Assembly (NCBI RefSeq): GCF_010365865.1
Contig: NZ_CP048020.1
Span: 1,736,001 to 1,800,000 of the forward strand
DNA: 64,000 nucleotides
Direction: 5' to 3'
From: Treponema vincentii
Lineage (GTDB): Bacteria > Spirochaetota > Spirochaetia > Treponematales > Treponemataceae
In this document: piece by piece, positions 42,227 through 52,453 of the stretch
Position numbering within the stretch: position 1 is the stretch's first letter
Layout of the letters: every line of letters starts with the position of its first letter
Program-made: the position numbers and the translations under genes
Notes under the pieces: model-generated
What the model was told of the DNA's origin: nothing
The model's input: only the letters and a program-made list of their open reading frames with translations
Database searches by the model: none

Positions 42227-44905
42227 ATGTCTGATGTATTAGAAAAGAATGTCCGCGATATATTTAATGAGGAAAAGTGGACACGTGCTGCCATTACAAA
42301 TTATTCCATTAACAATTTTAAAGAACTCGACACACTTATTGAAGAAGCAAAAAAGAACCGTCATCTGGATGAATTAAAAACATTGTCTGATGAACATCTC
42401 TCTCATAATAAAACAAGTATTACAGCATTGTATATTTCAAGTATTATTGCGCTTTCCAAGCAGTTGCTCGATGACTCCTCGCTCATAACACTGGTAACTC
42501 TTTTCATTGATAACCATCGGATGCAGATCGTTGAATATCTTTGTCAACGAGTACTTGAATTCGGAGATTCAAAATTTGCACTTCGAACGTTAGCAAACTG
42601 CTACAAAGAATCCGGTAACGGCGATATCTATGACATTTGGGAGCGACTTGCCCGCATCGACTATGAAGAAGCGGATATTCCGAAGCAACTTGCCGAACGA
42701 TATCAGCAAATGGGCAATACGGAAAAAGCCGTTGAATATTATAAGAAGGCCTTATATCGTTATATCAACCGGCATTCTTATACTGCCGTAAAAGAAGTGT
42801 GGGCACGTTTAGTGGAGTTGGTACCGCAGGAAATCGACTTTTTCTATCATGTACAACGGAAAATAGCGGATCATCTCGGTACAGAACGAGGCGCTGCGCT
42901 CATGCAGGACTTATACGATTATTATAAAAAGGAAAAAGATTGGAATACTGCCATCGATATTTTAAAATTGGTCCTCGCCAGCGATGATAAAGACAATTGG
43001 GCTCGAAAAGAAATAGTCGAATGCTTTAGAGAAAAATATGCATCGCACAGCCAGCTTGAAGAATACATAAAAGTCTCCAATTTAACACAAAGCTGGCGGA
43101 ATGTTTTCGAAGCTATCGACGATTTTGAAAAGCATATTTCTTTCGACGAAGGCTGCTTTGTATTCCACCGGACATGGGGTGTCGGACGCATCGCAAAAGT
43201 AAACAATGATGAATTGGTTATCGATTTTGCAAAGAAGCGTGGCCATACGATGAGCCTTAAGATGGGTATTACTGCACTCCAGACGCTGGATAAAGATCAT
43301 ATCTGGGTATTAAAATCGATCATGAAGCGCGACGAACTCGCCGCGAAGGTGAAAGCAAATCCCGAATGGGCACTGAAAACCATTATCCATAGCTTTGATA
43401 ACAACTGTGATTTTAAACGAATCAAGCATGAGCTGGTACCCTCACTGTTAACCGATAAAGAATGGACAACGTGGAGTACCAAGGCACGGAAAGTCGTCAA
43501 AGAAAATCCTGAATTCGGTATCAATCCTACTAATATCGATTTCTACACTGTACATACTCGTCCGATTTCACTTGAAGAAAAACTGTCGAACGAATTTAAA
43601 GCGCAGAAAAATTTCTTTGAGCGGGTCGAAATCATCTTTAATGTGATGGAAAGCGGTGATACGGACTCAGACAGCTTTCAAGATATGATTAATTACTTTG
43701 ATGCCTTCCTCAAAGCCTTTAGTCAAGTGAATGAACAAGTGGTTGCGGCCTATTTAGTCATGTCAAAACTGACGGCAGCGCTGCCGCATCTGAGCGTAAC
43801 TCAACACCATAACTTTGCGGAATTATTCGCGCAGATAGAGGATCCTGCTGCTATATATTGTGGGATAGAAAATAAGGAATTACGGAGTGCCTATCTGCGT
43901 AACATAAAGAATCTTGTTCCGGATTGGAGCGACCAATATATCCGTCTATTCCCCGTAGTACTTTCTACCGAAGTACTTAATCCATTACTTGAAGAATATC
44001 CCGAAAAGGTAAAAGAACTGGTACTAACATGCTTCAAAGATTATAAAGAATACCGTGAAGCGGTTATTTGGTTCTTTAAAAATGCTCAAGAAGAACAATG
44101 GTTTAAAGATCTAAATATCGACTATGAACATGAGATTATTGTTCTTATCCATATTCTCGATATAACATACCGAGAAATTGCAAGTCGGCGGAATACAACC
44201 GAAAACCGGAAGATCAACAAGCAGATCCATACGATTCTCTTTGGTAAGGAAGCTTTACTTGAAAACTTTATCCTCGAACACGATGAAGATGCCGTTACAA
44301 GACTCTATACATTAGTCAGCGATATTAAGGATTTGGATCCGCCGATTAAGATGCAGCTGCGTAACCGTATCCTCGAAAAGTATAAGAATTTTAAATTCTT
44401 CGATGAAGTTGAAAAAACAGTTTCCGGACGCGGTTTAATTGTAACGTCAAAAATGCTTGAAGAAAAGAAAAAAGAGCTCCAGCGGCTCATTGAAGTTGAA
44501 ATACCCCGTAACTCAAAAGAAGTCGGTTTTGCACTCTCCTTGGGAGACTTACGCGAAAACTCCGAATATAAAGCTGCAAAAGAAGAACAGAATAGGCTTA
44601 ATAACACGGTAAGCCGTTTGCAGGAAGAGTTAGAGCGGGCTCAAGTGTTTGATCCTACAACGATTACGACAACACGCGTTGGATTTGGTACAATCGTTGT
44701 ATTGGAAACACCCGATAACAACGAAAAAGAGACCTATACCATCCTCGGTCCGTGGGAATCCAATCCTGAAAACGGCGTAATATCGTATATGTCGCCGCTC
44801 GGTACCAACCTATTAAATCATAAGGTCGGTGAAACACTTTCATTTATGGTAAATGAAGAGAAAAAAACATACAAAATCCTTGATATTTCTGCGGCAGCCG
44901 ATTGA
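42227..44905 (+). CDS. greA: Transcription elongation factor GreA fused to a long helical-repeat N-terminus
   Basis: 892 aa. The last ~165 residues are a GreA/GreB domain: coiled-coil (TSKMLEEKKKELQRLIEVEI, EVGFALSLGDLRENSEYKAA with the acidic tip region LGDLRENSEY) and the C-terminal FKBP-like domain (TILGPWESNPENGVISYMSP). The first ~720 residues are TPR/HAT-like helices (QMGNTEKAVEYYKKALYRYI). Such fusions are known in Treponema and Chlamydia GreA. Gre factors stimulate RNA cleavage in backtracked polymerase. Start ATG 42227 follows GAGG; the frame opens slightly earlier at a GTG inside the SD. Confidence 0.93.
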   Translation: MSDVLEKNVRDIFNEEKWTRAAITNYSINNFKELDTLIEEAKKNRHLDELKTLSDEHLSHNKTSITALYISSIIALSKQLLDDSSLITLVTLFIDNHRMQIVEYLCQRVLEFGDSKFALRTLANCYKESGNGDIYDIWERLARIDYEEADIPKQLAERYQQMGNTEKAVEYYKKALYRYINRHSYTAVKEVWARLVELVPQEIDFFYHVQRKIADHLGTERGAALMQDLYDYYKKEKDWNTAIDILKLVLASDDKDNWARKEIVECFREKYASHSQLEEYIKVSNLTQSWRNVFEAIDDFEKHISFDEGCFVFHRTWGVGRIAKVNNDELVIDFAKKRGHTMSLKMGITALQTLDKDHIWVLKSIMKRDELAAKVKANPEWALKTIIHSFDNNCDFKRIKHELVPSLLTDKEWTTWSTKARKVVKENPEFGINPTNIDFYTVHTRPISLEEKLSNEFKAQKNFFERVEIIFNVMESGDTDSDSFQDMINYFDAFLKAFSQVNEQVVAAYLVMSKLTAALPHLSVTQHHNFAELFAQIEDPAAIYCGIENKELRSAYLRNIKNLVPDWSDQYIRLFPVVLSTEVLNPLLEEYPEKVKELVLTCFKDYKEYREAVIWFFKNAQEEQWFKDLNIDYEHEIIVLIHILDITYREIASRRNTTENRKINKQIHTILFGKEALLENFILEHDEDAVTRLYTLVSDIKDLDPPIKMQLRNRILEKYKNFKFFDEVEKTVSGRGLIVTSKMLEEKKKELQRLIEVEIPRNSKEVGFALSLGDLRENSEYKAAKEEQNRLNNTVSRLQEELERAQVFDPTTITTTRVGFGTIVVLETPDNNEKETYTILGPWESNPENGVISYMSPLGTNLLNHKVGETLSFMVNEEKKTYKILDISAAAD

Positions 44906-44940
44906 TACGGGAGGGTACTTCAAAACTAACCAAGTTAATA

Positions 44941-44977
44941 GGGCATCTCTAAAAACCTCGATTTTTTAGAGATGCCC
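44941..44977. terminator. Terminator-like hairpin after greA
   Basis: Near-perfect 14-bp stem GGGCATCTCTAAAA / TTTTAGAGATGCCC, same arms as 12652-12691. Confidence 0.6.
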
Positions 44978-44995
44978 TATAGTATCCGATAATAT

Positions 44996-45049
44996 AAAAA
45001 AGAGCCTTTACAAAAATTGGAGCTGTCCATGTTTGTAGAGGCTCTTTTT
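44996..45049 (+). terminator. Second terminator between greA and the VWA gene
   Basis: Stem AAAAAGAGCC(TTTACAAA) pairs with (TTTGTAGA)GGCTCTTTTT, 18-bp arms with one mismatch, T-rich 3' arm. It would act on plus-strand transcription. Confidence 0.6.
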
Positions 45050-45074
45050 AGATAACTGCAAAGGGGAGTACATA

Positions 45075-47426
45075 ATGAAAAAAATAAGGATTTTCGCGGT
45101 CGCAGCGATCTTCTGTTTAATTACATCTGCATTGAATGCCCGGGCAACACGGCAGGATGCGGCCGATGTAGTTGTCCTTATGGACACTTCCGGTACCGTG
45201 TTACCCTATTACGAGGTTATCAATAGACGTGTACTACAATCCATCATTTCAAAATTTGTACGCATAGGGGACTCCTTCCATCTTATTTCATTTAGTGCGG
45301 TTCCGCAGTATGAAATGTCACAAAAAATCAATACCGAAGCGGATTTATCCCGCGTAGTTTCGCGTTTTATGCTTCTATACCAGCTTGGGCAAAGTGCCGA
45401 TTTTTTGTCCGGTATCAATTTTGCCGGTCAGTATATGACACGGCTGCCTTCACAGCAAGAAAAGATACTCATTGTTATTTCGGACGGTATTTTTAATCCG
45501 CCTGCCTCAAGTCCATACCGGAATTATACCGGTGAGCAGGTAAAAACCGAATTGGCAAAGATTTCCGCCTCTATCCGTGCAAAGGGCTGGAAGGTCTATT
45601 ATGTAAAACTCCCCTTCCCTTCCGATGCGGTAATCAAAGATTTGGATGGAGCCTTTTATGCAGGGAAGCTTGATGCAGCAGGCTCGCTCGATCGATCAGA
45701 TGTCGATAGCGTAATGGCTTCTTCGGGTACAGCATCCGCCGGTACAGGCAGTGCTTCGAACGGGCAGAAAGGATACGCATCCGATACCGGCGGCACGAAT
45801 GCACAAAACAAAGCAGCAGGATCCGCCGGACAGACTGCCGGTAATAGTGCTCAAACACCGAATACCGCAATAGGGCGCGTTAATACTGAAACAGGACGAA
45901 CCGATAGTCCGGCTGCCGCTTCTTCTGGATCAAATACCGCGCAAGGTGGTGTAACCGATGCTTTTACAACAGCGAATTCCAATTCTGCTACCGGCAATGA
46001 CGGATACGCTCAAAATCAAGCGGGCACACCAGGCAGTTCGAATATGACAGAGCAAAATGCTGAAAATGCTGCCGTATCGGCGACCGGTGGACAGGGAACC
46101 GACACAGATACCGATTCCGCCGGACAAAGACCGAGAGAATACACCGACGTTTCTCAGACCTTTACGGAAAACCTCGGTATTGAACCGAGCGGTTTGCCGG
46201 AAGAAGGCGGAGTGGAATTCAATGACACGACATTCCCTATTCCGCAAATTGTCTTTCCCGACCGCATAGAAACCTCAAGTAATACAGCCGAACTACCGCT
46301 CACTATAATCAATGAAGCGGCAGAGCCGGCTGAAATACAGTTAAAAAGTCTTTCCATAGGATCAGACGGCAAAATTCAAAAGCAGCAACTGGAGAATATC
46401 ATTGTTCGTATTCCTCCCGAAGGTAAAAGCGAACTTACCATACGGATTGCACTGCCCGATAGCTTACGGAGAGAAGGCCAGCACCGCACCGATATACGGC
46501 TTGATCTTGCGCAGCAAGATAAAACATTTTCCCAAGCGGCAGTCATATTGCTTACCATTAAACCGACGTTTATTCAGTCACTACTGCGGGGCAATCTTCT
46601 ATGGATTCTGCTCGCCGCGCTGGTATTTATCCTTATCCTGCTATTAATTATCTTTGTACTCCGCCGTCGGGCTTCTGAACCGGTTAAATATGCCGCACGG
46701 ATGGTCGGACAACAGTCGGATTTAAGACAGCAAAGCAACCCTACTCAACAAACTGATTTTAATAGGAACCAGCGAGAAGCGCTTACCGCTTCCCAAACGA
46801 AATATTATCCGGAACAGTTGGCAAATAGAACAGATCCGCGTGACACCCTGAATACCTTCAGTTCACAAACAGCGGCAGCAACTGCGGTAAGTAAAACCGA
46901 AACAGCAGCTCAATTTGATCACCTTGCACAAGAACGATCCCGTGCTGCCGAAGGGCGTTTTGCCTTGTTAAACAGCGCAGAAGGCCATCTCAACCGCCGC
47001 CCGGGATTGAATCACGGCTATTATAGCGGCCGCGTCAGCACAAAGCCTTCACAGTCAGGAATGACGGAGCTTTTTGTCTATAACCAGACTACGTTAATTG
47101 GAAAACGGAATGTCCACGTGATGAAGGCAGGAACCCGCCTCAGTATCGGCGGTAGCAAAAGCGATGACTTTTTAATCTTCCTTGTACCATTTCCTGCAAA
47201 TCTTGCGCAGGTACAATATGACGGGAACGATTACCGTGTGTCTATCTTAAAGCCGGAATATTTCCCGTACGAGACATCCAATACGATTTATCCCTGTATT
47301 GGACGGGATATAACAGCGGTGTCTAAGAAAGGCTATCCTGTTACTTTTACGTTTAGAGGCTACGAAGATCCGATGATTAGGTTGAATACGATCCTTACTT
47401 CAATTAATTACGCCGAAGATCGCTGA
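45075..47426 (+). CDS. VWA-domain membrane protein
   Basis: 783 aa. Signal peptide (ends near LNARA), then a von Willebrand A domain with MIDAS-like VVLMDTSGT and ILIVISDGIF (residues ~30-210). Residues ~225-365 are a Ser/Gly/Asn/Gln/Thr-rich linker. A beta domain (VFPDRIETSSNTAELPLTII...) precedes one TM helix (LLWILLAALVFILILLLIIF, ~residue 525), then a Gln-rich cytoplasmic segment and a C-terminal FHA-like beta domain (LIGKRNVHVMKAGTRLSIGG). Gene order after greA is probably the same as in T. pallidum (recollection). It may sense or assemble envelope proteins; function unknown. Confidence 0.82.
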   Translation: MKKIRIFAVAAIFCLITSALNARATRQDAADVVVLMDTSGTVLPYYEVINRRVLQSIISKFVRIGDSFHLISFSAVPQYEMSQKINTEADLSRVVSRFMLLYQLGQSADFLSGINFAGQYMTRLPSQQEKILIVISDGIFNPPASSPYRNYTGEQVKTELAKISASIRAKGWKVYYVKLPFPSDAVIKDLDGAFYAGKLDAAGSLDRSDVDSVMASSGTASAGTGSASNGQKGYASDTGGTNAQNKAAGSAGQTAGNSAQTPNTAIGRVNTETGRTDSPAAASSGSNTAQGGVTDAFTTANSNSATGNDGYAQNQAGTPGSSNMTEQNAENAAVSATGGQGTDTDTDSAGQRPREYTDVSQTFTENLGIEPSGLPEEGGVEFNDTTFPIPQIVFPDRIETSSNTAELPLTIINEAAEPAEIQLKSLSIGSDGKIQKQQLENIIVRIPPEGKSELTIRIALPDSLRREGQHRTDIRLDLAQQDKTFSQAAVILLTIKPTFIQSLLRGNLLWILLAALVFILILLLIIFVLRRRASEPVKYAARMVGQQSDLRQQSNPTQQTDFNRNQREALTASQTKYYPEQLANRTDPRDTLNTFSSQTAAATAVSKTETAAQFDHLAQERSRAAEGRFALLNSAEGHLNRRPGLNHGYYSGRVSTKPSQSGMTELFVYNQTTLIGKRNVHVMKAGTRLSIGGSKSDDFLIFLVPFPANLAQVQYDGNDYRVSILKPEYFPYETSNTIYPCIGRDITAVSKKGYPVTFTFRGYEDPMIRLNTILTSINYAEDR

Positions 47427-47481
47427 ACAGCGAGCGGGGCGTGTAGCCCCGCCGCGATTTTATTTTTTTGAATTGCTTTAC

Positions 47482-49314
47482 TTATCCGTGTAATACTTCC
47501 TTTAATGCCGCTATCAGCATATCGTTATCATTCTGATCTCGTACGGCAAGCCGAATATAATCGCCGCCTTCAAAGCATTTCTTCGACGACAAATCTTTGA
47601 TAAAGATATTATAGTTTTCAAGCAGTTTGACGGCGAGTTCTTCGGCTTTTATTGTACCGGTTAACCGGCACAAGATATAGTTAGCTTGACTCGGGAAAAC
47701 CGTAAGGCCTTTAATTCCTTGTAGTCGTGCCGAAAAGCGGCGCCGTTCATCTGCAATCGAATCGCAAGCTGTGGCATATGTTTTATTATACTTATCGTAA
47801 ATCTGTAGGAAGTATTCACCGAATGAGTTAATATTCCAAATAGCATTGGCTTTTTTAATATGTGTAATATATTGCGCATCGGCGCAGGCAAGGACACCGA
47901 GCCGCAGCCCCGGTACACCGTAGCTCTTGCTGATTGACTTTACAACGATAAGGTTCTGGTATTCAGTTAGAATATTTCCGTCAAGCAATGTATAACGCTT
48001 TGATTTTTCTGCAAAATCGATAAACGATTCGTCAAAAAAGAGGACGGCATCTGTCTTTTTCAATTCCGCACAAAGCCGTAATACCTCATCCTTTTCTAAG
48101 AAATTCCCCGTCGGATTATCAGGGTTAATTAATACAACAGCCTTTGCATGTTCTTTTTTTACCGTATCAAGAATATCGTCCACTGAATATGAAAAAGTTT
48201 GCATATTAGTCGGCACAGGTACAACATTGGCTAACCCAAATCGTTCAGGATACTCGTTAAATGTAGGGAACGGAATAGCAACGGTACATTTGGTAAATTT
48301 TGCAAGCGATGCAATCAATTCGGCAGCACCGTTGCCTACAACAATGTGTTCAGGCATTACATTGAATATCTTAGAGGCAAGGAGACTTTGCTGCGCGGCG
48401 CCGCTCGGATATTGAGTCAACAACGTTCCGAAGCTTGCAGTCATTTCGCTGATAAGTTTTTCGGGCGGAAAATACGGATTAACCAAATAGCAGAAATCTT
48501 TAAGCTGCGGGAACCGCCAATAACCGCCGTATCGCTTTTCAAGGCTATGCAGTTTTTCAGTCCCCGTCTTGAATCGATCTTCTGCAATAGCAAGGTCGGC
48601 AGGATCGTCAATTTCATACCAATCCTTCCCGCTTACTACCAATCCTTTTAAGGTCGGCGACGATAAGAAAGAAATAACCTTTAAGACCTGCTCATAGTAT
48701 TCATTTTTACCGAAGGCCTTTTGGTAGGCATCAAGGAACGGCAGATAGTATTGTTGTGAAAATTCTTTAGAAAATTTATAGATATTGACGGTTTTATAGT
48801 AATGTTCAGTATCTGACCAATTAAAACGGACTTTATCGAGAAGAGCAGTAATACAGTTATTCTCATCCAATAAGGTACAGGTACCGTCCATCCACGATTC
48901 AAACGGCGAAACAACCGCCAAGTTCTTATCAGGGCTGGTAACCAAGTTAGTTAAAATCCCAGGCTTGAAAATTAGGTCGCTTTCGAGCAGGATAGTATCA
49001 TCTTTTACCATTTCATCTCTGGCAAGATACAACGAATAGATATTATTTGTCGTATCGTATACCGGATTCTCAATGTATTCAATTTTCATACCATGCAGAT
49101 TAGCCGCATTAAATTTTGAAGTGATAAAATCCTTCAAAAGCTGCCCCTTATATCCGACTACTACTACAAGCCTTTCGATGTTATTCGAAACAAGTGCTTC
49201 TATCGTATATTCGATCAATGTTTTTCCATTGACCTTAACCATACATTTTGTCGCATCTTTGGTGTATGATCGGAGTCGCTTTCCCATTCCGGCTGCTAAA
49301 ATAATTGCTTGCAT
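47482..49314 (-). CDS. Nucleotidyltransferase-aminotransferase fusion (PntC/LicC-like plus PLP domain)
   Basis: 610 aa from ATG 49314 (AGGAGG 6 nt upstream). Residues 1-245 are a sugar/choline-phosphate-type NTP transferase: MQAIILAAGMGKRL, KCMVKVNGKTLIEYTIEAL, NNIYSLYLA, as in LicC (phosphocholine) and PntC (2-aminoethylphosphonate) cytidylyltransferases. Residues ~260-610 are a class I/II PLP aminotransferase (HisC/CobD-like) with VLINPDNPTGNF, FFDESFIDF and the Schiff-base Lys in VVKSISKSYGVPGLRLG. The fusion suggests making and activating an amino-alcohol or phosphonate head group for surface polysaccharide or lipid. No other phosphonate gene is nearby, so the substrate is open. Confidence 0.85.
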   Translation of the reverse strand: MQAIILAAGMGKRLRSYTKDATKCMVKVNGKTLIEYTIEALVSNNIERLVVVVGYKGQLLKDFITSKFNAANLHGMKIEYIENPVYDTTNNIYSLYLARDEMVKDDTILLESDLIFKPGILTNLVTSPDKNLAVVSPFESWMDGTCTLLDENNCITALLDKVRFNWSDTEHYYKTVNIYKFSKEFSQQYYLPFLDAYQKAFGKNEYYEQVLKVISFLSSPTLKGLVVSGKDWYEIDDPADLAIAEDRFKTGTEKLHSLEKRYGGYWRFPQLKDFCYLVNPYFPPEKLISEMTASFGTLLTQYPSGAAQQSLLASKIFNVMPEHIVVGNGAAELIASLAKFTKCTVAIPFPTFNEYPERFGLANVVPVPTNMQTFSYSVDDILDTVKKEHAKAVVLINPDNPTGNFLEKDEVLRLCAELKKTDAVLFFDESFIDFAEKSKRYTLLDGNILTEYQNLIVVKSISKSYGVPGLRLGVLACADAQYITHIKKANAIWNINSFGEYFLQIYDKYNKTYATACDSIADERRRFSARLQGIKGLTVFPSQANYILCRLTGTIKAEELAVKLLENYNIFIKDLSSKKCFEGGDYIRLAVRDQNDNDMLIAALKEVLHG

Positions 49315-49503
49315 TATATTCCTCCTCAAAACCAAAAAACGATTAAACTATTTTGCTATTATAAGTGATATATGTCTTTTTAGCAACTCACAGATGTACA
49401 TATTGATGCACGCATAAATTTCAGTATAAAGGGAATAGGTTAAACTGCCGATATAAGCGTAAGAGAGCATCGTAGATATGCAATGCCGTTAAGGAAGAGG
49501 AAT

Positions 49504-50493
49504 ATGTCAGCAAAGAAAATAGTCTTAATAGTAGCAGCCGCCATTTTATTCGGAGCATGGTGTTTTGCCGCCGAAACGGACGGCGAAAGCAAATCCTTGG
49601 ATGCGGATGTTGCAATCCGATTTTACGACCGCCGCGTATATTATCCCGGAAACGACGGGACGGAACCTATTTTTGTAAAGATTTCCATCACCAATAAAGG
49701 GAGCCATCCGTTGCGTTTTAAACTAGCAAACGATCGTATGTTTAGTATTGATTTTTCGGTATTGAATACGAAAAATAAAAATCTTGCGCATACGGAGCCG
49801 TGGATTCGGAAACGGAATACCGATCAGCAAATTTATTTTCGGGAAATTACGATAGAAACAGGGGAAACCTACGCCTTTGTCGAAAACGTAAAAGACTATA
49901 TTACGATTGAAAGCCCCGGCGCTTATATACTTTCTGCCAATTTTTACCCTGAATTAAAACGGCTCAGCGATTCCTCCGAATCACATATTTCTTCCAATAG
50001 GCTCGGACTTGAAATCAAACCTTCTCCTTCTGCCGCAGCTCTTGGGGCAGTTCCTATTGCATCAGTATCACGAGAAGTACTCCAGCCTCAGCCAATTTCT
50101 CCAGACAAAGTTATCAGCTATATGCTAACTGCCCGCCAAAAATCACAGTGGGATCAATTCTTCCTCTACCTCGATATTGAACGCATGATCGCCCGCGATC
50201 CGATAAGAAGCCGCAGATATAAGGCGGAGGCTGAAGCAGGGCGTATCAACATGCTCGACACCTATAAGCACGATCTCATGCAATCACGTACCGATAAAGA
50301 TATCGCGATGATCCCGGTAGAATTTACCATTGAGCGGACAACCTACAGCACAACCGAAGCAGAGGTTACAGTTATCGAATGGTTCGATTATACCAGCTTC
50401 CGCGAAAAAAAGCGTTTTACGTATAATCTTGCTTCCCGCGATGATATTTGGACGGTTTATGATTACAGCGTAAACAACCTCGGAACTGAGTAA
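49504..50493 (+). CDS. Exported protein of unknown function
   Basis: 329 aa from ATG 49504 (AAGGAAGAGG before it; an earlier ATG lies inside the SD region). Signal peptide MSAKKIVLIVAAAILFGAWC with FAAE cleavage region. Residues ~30-150 look like an Ig-like beta domain (VYYPGNDGTEPIFVKISITN); the C-terminal ~120 residues (VISYMLTARQKSQWDQFFLY to YSVNNLG) resemble an NTF2-like fold. No specific family recognised; likely periplasmic. Confidence 0.7.
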   Translation: MSAKKIVLIVAAAILFGAWCFAAETDGESKSLDADVAIRFYDRRVYYPGNDGTEPIFVKISITNKGSHPLRFKLANDRMFSIDFSVLNTKNKNLAHTEPWIRKRNTDQQIYFREITIETGETYAFVENVKDYITIESPGAYILSANFYPELKRLSDSSESHISSNRLGLEIKPSPSAAALGAVPIASVSREVLQPQPISPDKVISYMLTARQKSQWDQFFLYLDIERMIARDPIRSRRYKAEAEAGRINMLDTYKHDLMQSRTDKDIAMIPVEFTIERTTYSTTEAEVTVIEWFDYTSFREKKRFTYNLASRDDIWTVYDYSVNNLGTE

Positions 50494-50535
50494 GCTGATA
50501 ATATTACCGGCAATTTTATGGGTGCATGATCTCTG

Positions 50536-51039
50536 CTACCGAATACCTTTATCTTTATCTTGCACTACAGGCAGTATTTGCTTCCATGCTACCAGGAGCT
50601 CTGCAAAGCTACACCGTGCATTTGCAGGGCTGGTAGACGGGAGCTTAATAGCCGAAATACCGATTCTCTTTGTGCATATTTCATAGGCTTTGCTACCGTT
50701 TGCGAAGACCGCTTGAATAGGTGCTTCTCCTAAAATATCGCTTAAATCCGTTGGTACGATGAATTGCATACTTGCATCGGCAGATCCGATAATAGAACAG
50801 ACGCGAACGGCATCGTACAGCGCAATATGATGGTGCAGCAGCATTTGTTTTTTTTCTTCTATTGTGTGGGGTTCCGGTGCATCCAGCAAAGCGGTAAGGA
50901 GCGGCCAAAATCTATTCCGTGGATGACCATAGTAGAATTCCTGTACACGGGAGGCGACGGATGGAAAAGAACCTAAAATAAGGATACGCGATTCGGAGTT
51001 ATATATCGGCGGAAAGGGATGAATAATTCTTTCAGACAT
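50536..51039 (-). CDS. Hypoxanthine/uracil-DNA glycosylase family protein
   Basis: 167 aa. Motif 1 LILGSFPSVASRVQEFYYGH followed by PRNRFWPLLTALL, and the C-terminal LPSTSPANA, match the hypoxanthine-DNA glycosylase branch of the uracil-DNA glycosylase superfamily, which removes deaminated adenine from DNA. No signal. Followed in minus sense by convergent sequence, preceded by a hairpin at 51060. Confidence 0.88.
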   Translation of the reverse strand: MSERIIHPFPPIYNSESRILILGSFPSVASRVQEFYYGHPRNRFWPLLTALLDAPEPHTIEEKKQMLLHHHIALYDAVRVCSIIGSADASMQFIVPTDLSDILGEAPIQAVFANGSKAYEICTKRIGISAIKLPSTSPANARCSFAELLVAWKQILPVVQDKDKGIR

Positions 51040-51059
51040 CGTTTTAAAAACACATATTA

Positions 51060-51093
51060 GGCAGCTCTAAAACACTGGGCGTTTAGAGCTGCC
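51060..51093. terminator. Hairpin between two minus-strand genes
   Basis: 13-14 bp stem GGCAGCTCTAAAAC / GTTTAGAGCTGCC, member of the hairpin family of 12652 and 44941; it lies after the DUF1015 stop. Confidence 0.5.
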
Positions 51094-51112
51094 CTATCGA
51101 GATAGCTTGCTT

Positions 51113-52453
51113 TTATATCAATTTTCGGCATTCAAGATAGAAACGCTTTTCGCTTGCCTCTCCCATTGAAAACCTTTTTCTCGGTAAGGAACCGCTTTCG
51201 GCAATAGTGGAAAAAAAGCTCTCTTTAGAAATAGGCGGTAATAGAATGGAAACGGCATCGTCGTACTGCGGAATGCGGAAAGCCTCGTCCGAACCGTGAA
51301 TATAATCTATCTGAAGATTATGCGTTTTAATAAAATCGTCTAAAAGCGGCTGCAGAGCGCTTACTGCGAGGCATGTCATGTCAGTTTCCAGACAAGTGAG
51401 ATCACCGGTTGCAGCGATAAAACCGAATGAAGCAGAGGAATGCTCTACCTTCTGCAATAAGGCGGCCTTATCGGAGCAAGCTATAACCTTACCTCCTAAT
51501 TTTGACTGTAAAAATGAAATCAACTGTTTAGTATCAGCTCCGAATATGACGCGGTGAATGGGTTCGAAGGTAAGACCTGAATCGTAGAGGTTTACAATTT
51601 CGACAAGGGCGTAGCGCAACGGATTATTTCCAAGATCGGCTGGGAACGAAATGGAGCTGTTTGCCTGTTGCATACCTCCGTGCTCCCGCTTGTATGCATC
51701 CCATACGGCTTTTGCGGTCGCGAGCGAATGGTTTCCGTCGCCTACGGCAAACATAAATACCGAACCGTCAGCATCGGTATTGGTGCTATACAATTTTTCA
51801 AGGGCTTTTTCCATATATGCGGAGCAGTCGGCAGGAATAGACCAGCCTGAAATACTACCGGAATTCAACATAAGCTGAGTAGTATAGAGCGGCATCACTT
51901 GAGAACTATAAATGGAAGCTCCGATTTGTTCTATCAGCATTCGTTCAGGATCATCAACCAAAAGCATAATATGAGGCATCTCCAGTACGGCTCCTTGCCT
52001 AATCTCCATCCGCGGCGGAAGCCGCTCTACAATAGTTGCCTCAGTTGCACGTATTTCCGCCTTTGAATCCGGCCGCCAGTCGTATTTTTCCAAATCGATA
52101 CAGGTAATGATCCCTTTCCGCAAGCGATTATACGCTGTTTTTCGCTCAATATACAGCATGGAATGTATCGGTTCCGCAAAAACACCTGCCGCAAGATAGT
52201 CTTTCATCGTCTTTTGGATCTTTACGATTTCTTGCTTCCGCTGTTCATCGGAAATGGTATTTAAATAGACTTCCGGTAAAATCATGTGTAATGTTGAATA
52301 GCGGTCTTTCGCAACAGCTGCAACTTTGCTCCAATAATCGGTATCTTGTGTATATTGGTCGCAGGCAATCACAGACCATGCGGTTAGATCTACAGTTTTA
52401 TTCGGTAGTAAAATATCGGGTGTTTTAAGTGCACATCTTTCAAAAATATCCAT
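51113..52453 (-). CDS. DUF1015 family protein
   Basis: 446 aa from ATG 52453 (MDIFERCALKTPDILLPNKT), the natural start; the frame is open 31 codons further. The family (SerK-like kinase homologues among archaeal members) shows VIACDQYTQDTDYW, YIERKTAYNRLRKGIITCID, AVGDGNHSLATAKAVWD and DYIHGSDEAF. GDGNHSLA is the hallmark. Members in archaea use ADP to phosphorylate serine; activity here is untested. Confidence 0.88.
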   Translation of the reverse strand: MDIFERCALKTPDILLPNKTVDLTAWSVIACDQYTQDTDYWSKVAAVAKDRYSTLHMILPEVYLNTISDEQRKQEIVKIQKTMKDYLAAGVFAEPIHSMLYIERKTAYNRLRKGIITCIDLEKYDWRPDSKAEIRATEATIVERLPPRMEIRQGAVLEMPHIMLLVDDPERMLIEQIGASIYSSQVMPLYTTQLMLNSGSISGWSIPADCSAYMEKALEKLYSTNTDADGSVFMFAVGDGNHSLATAKAVWDAYKREHGGMQQANSSISFPADLGNNPLRYALVEIVNLYDSGLTFEPIHRVIFGADTKQLISFLQSKLGGKVIACSDKAALLQKVEHSSASFGFIAATGDLTCLETDMTCLAVSALQPLLDDFIKTHNLQIDYIHGSDEAFRIPQYDDAVSILLPPISKESFFSTIAESGSLPRKRFSMGEASEKRFYLECRKLI

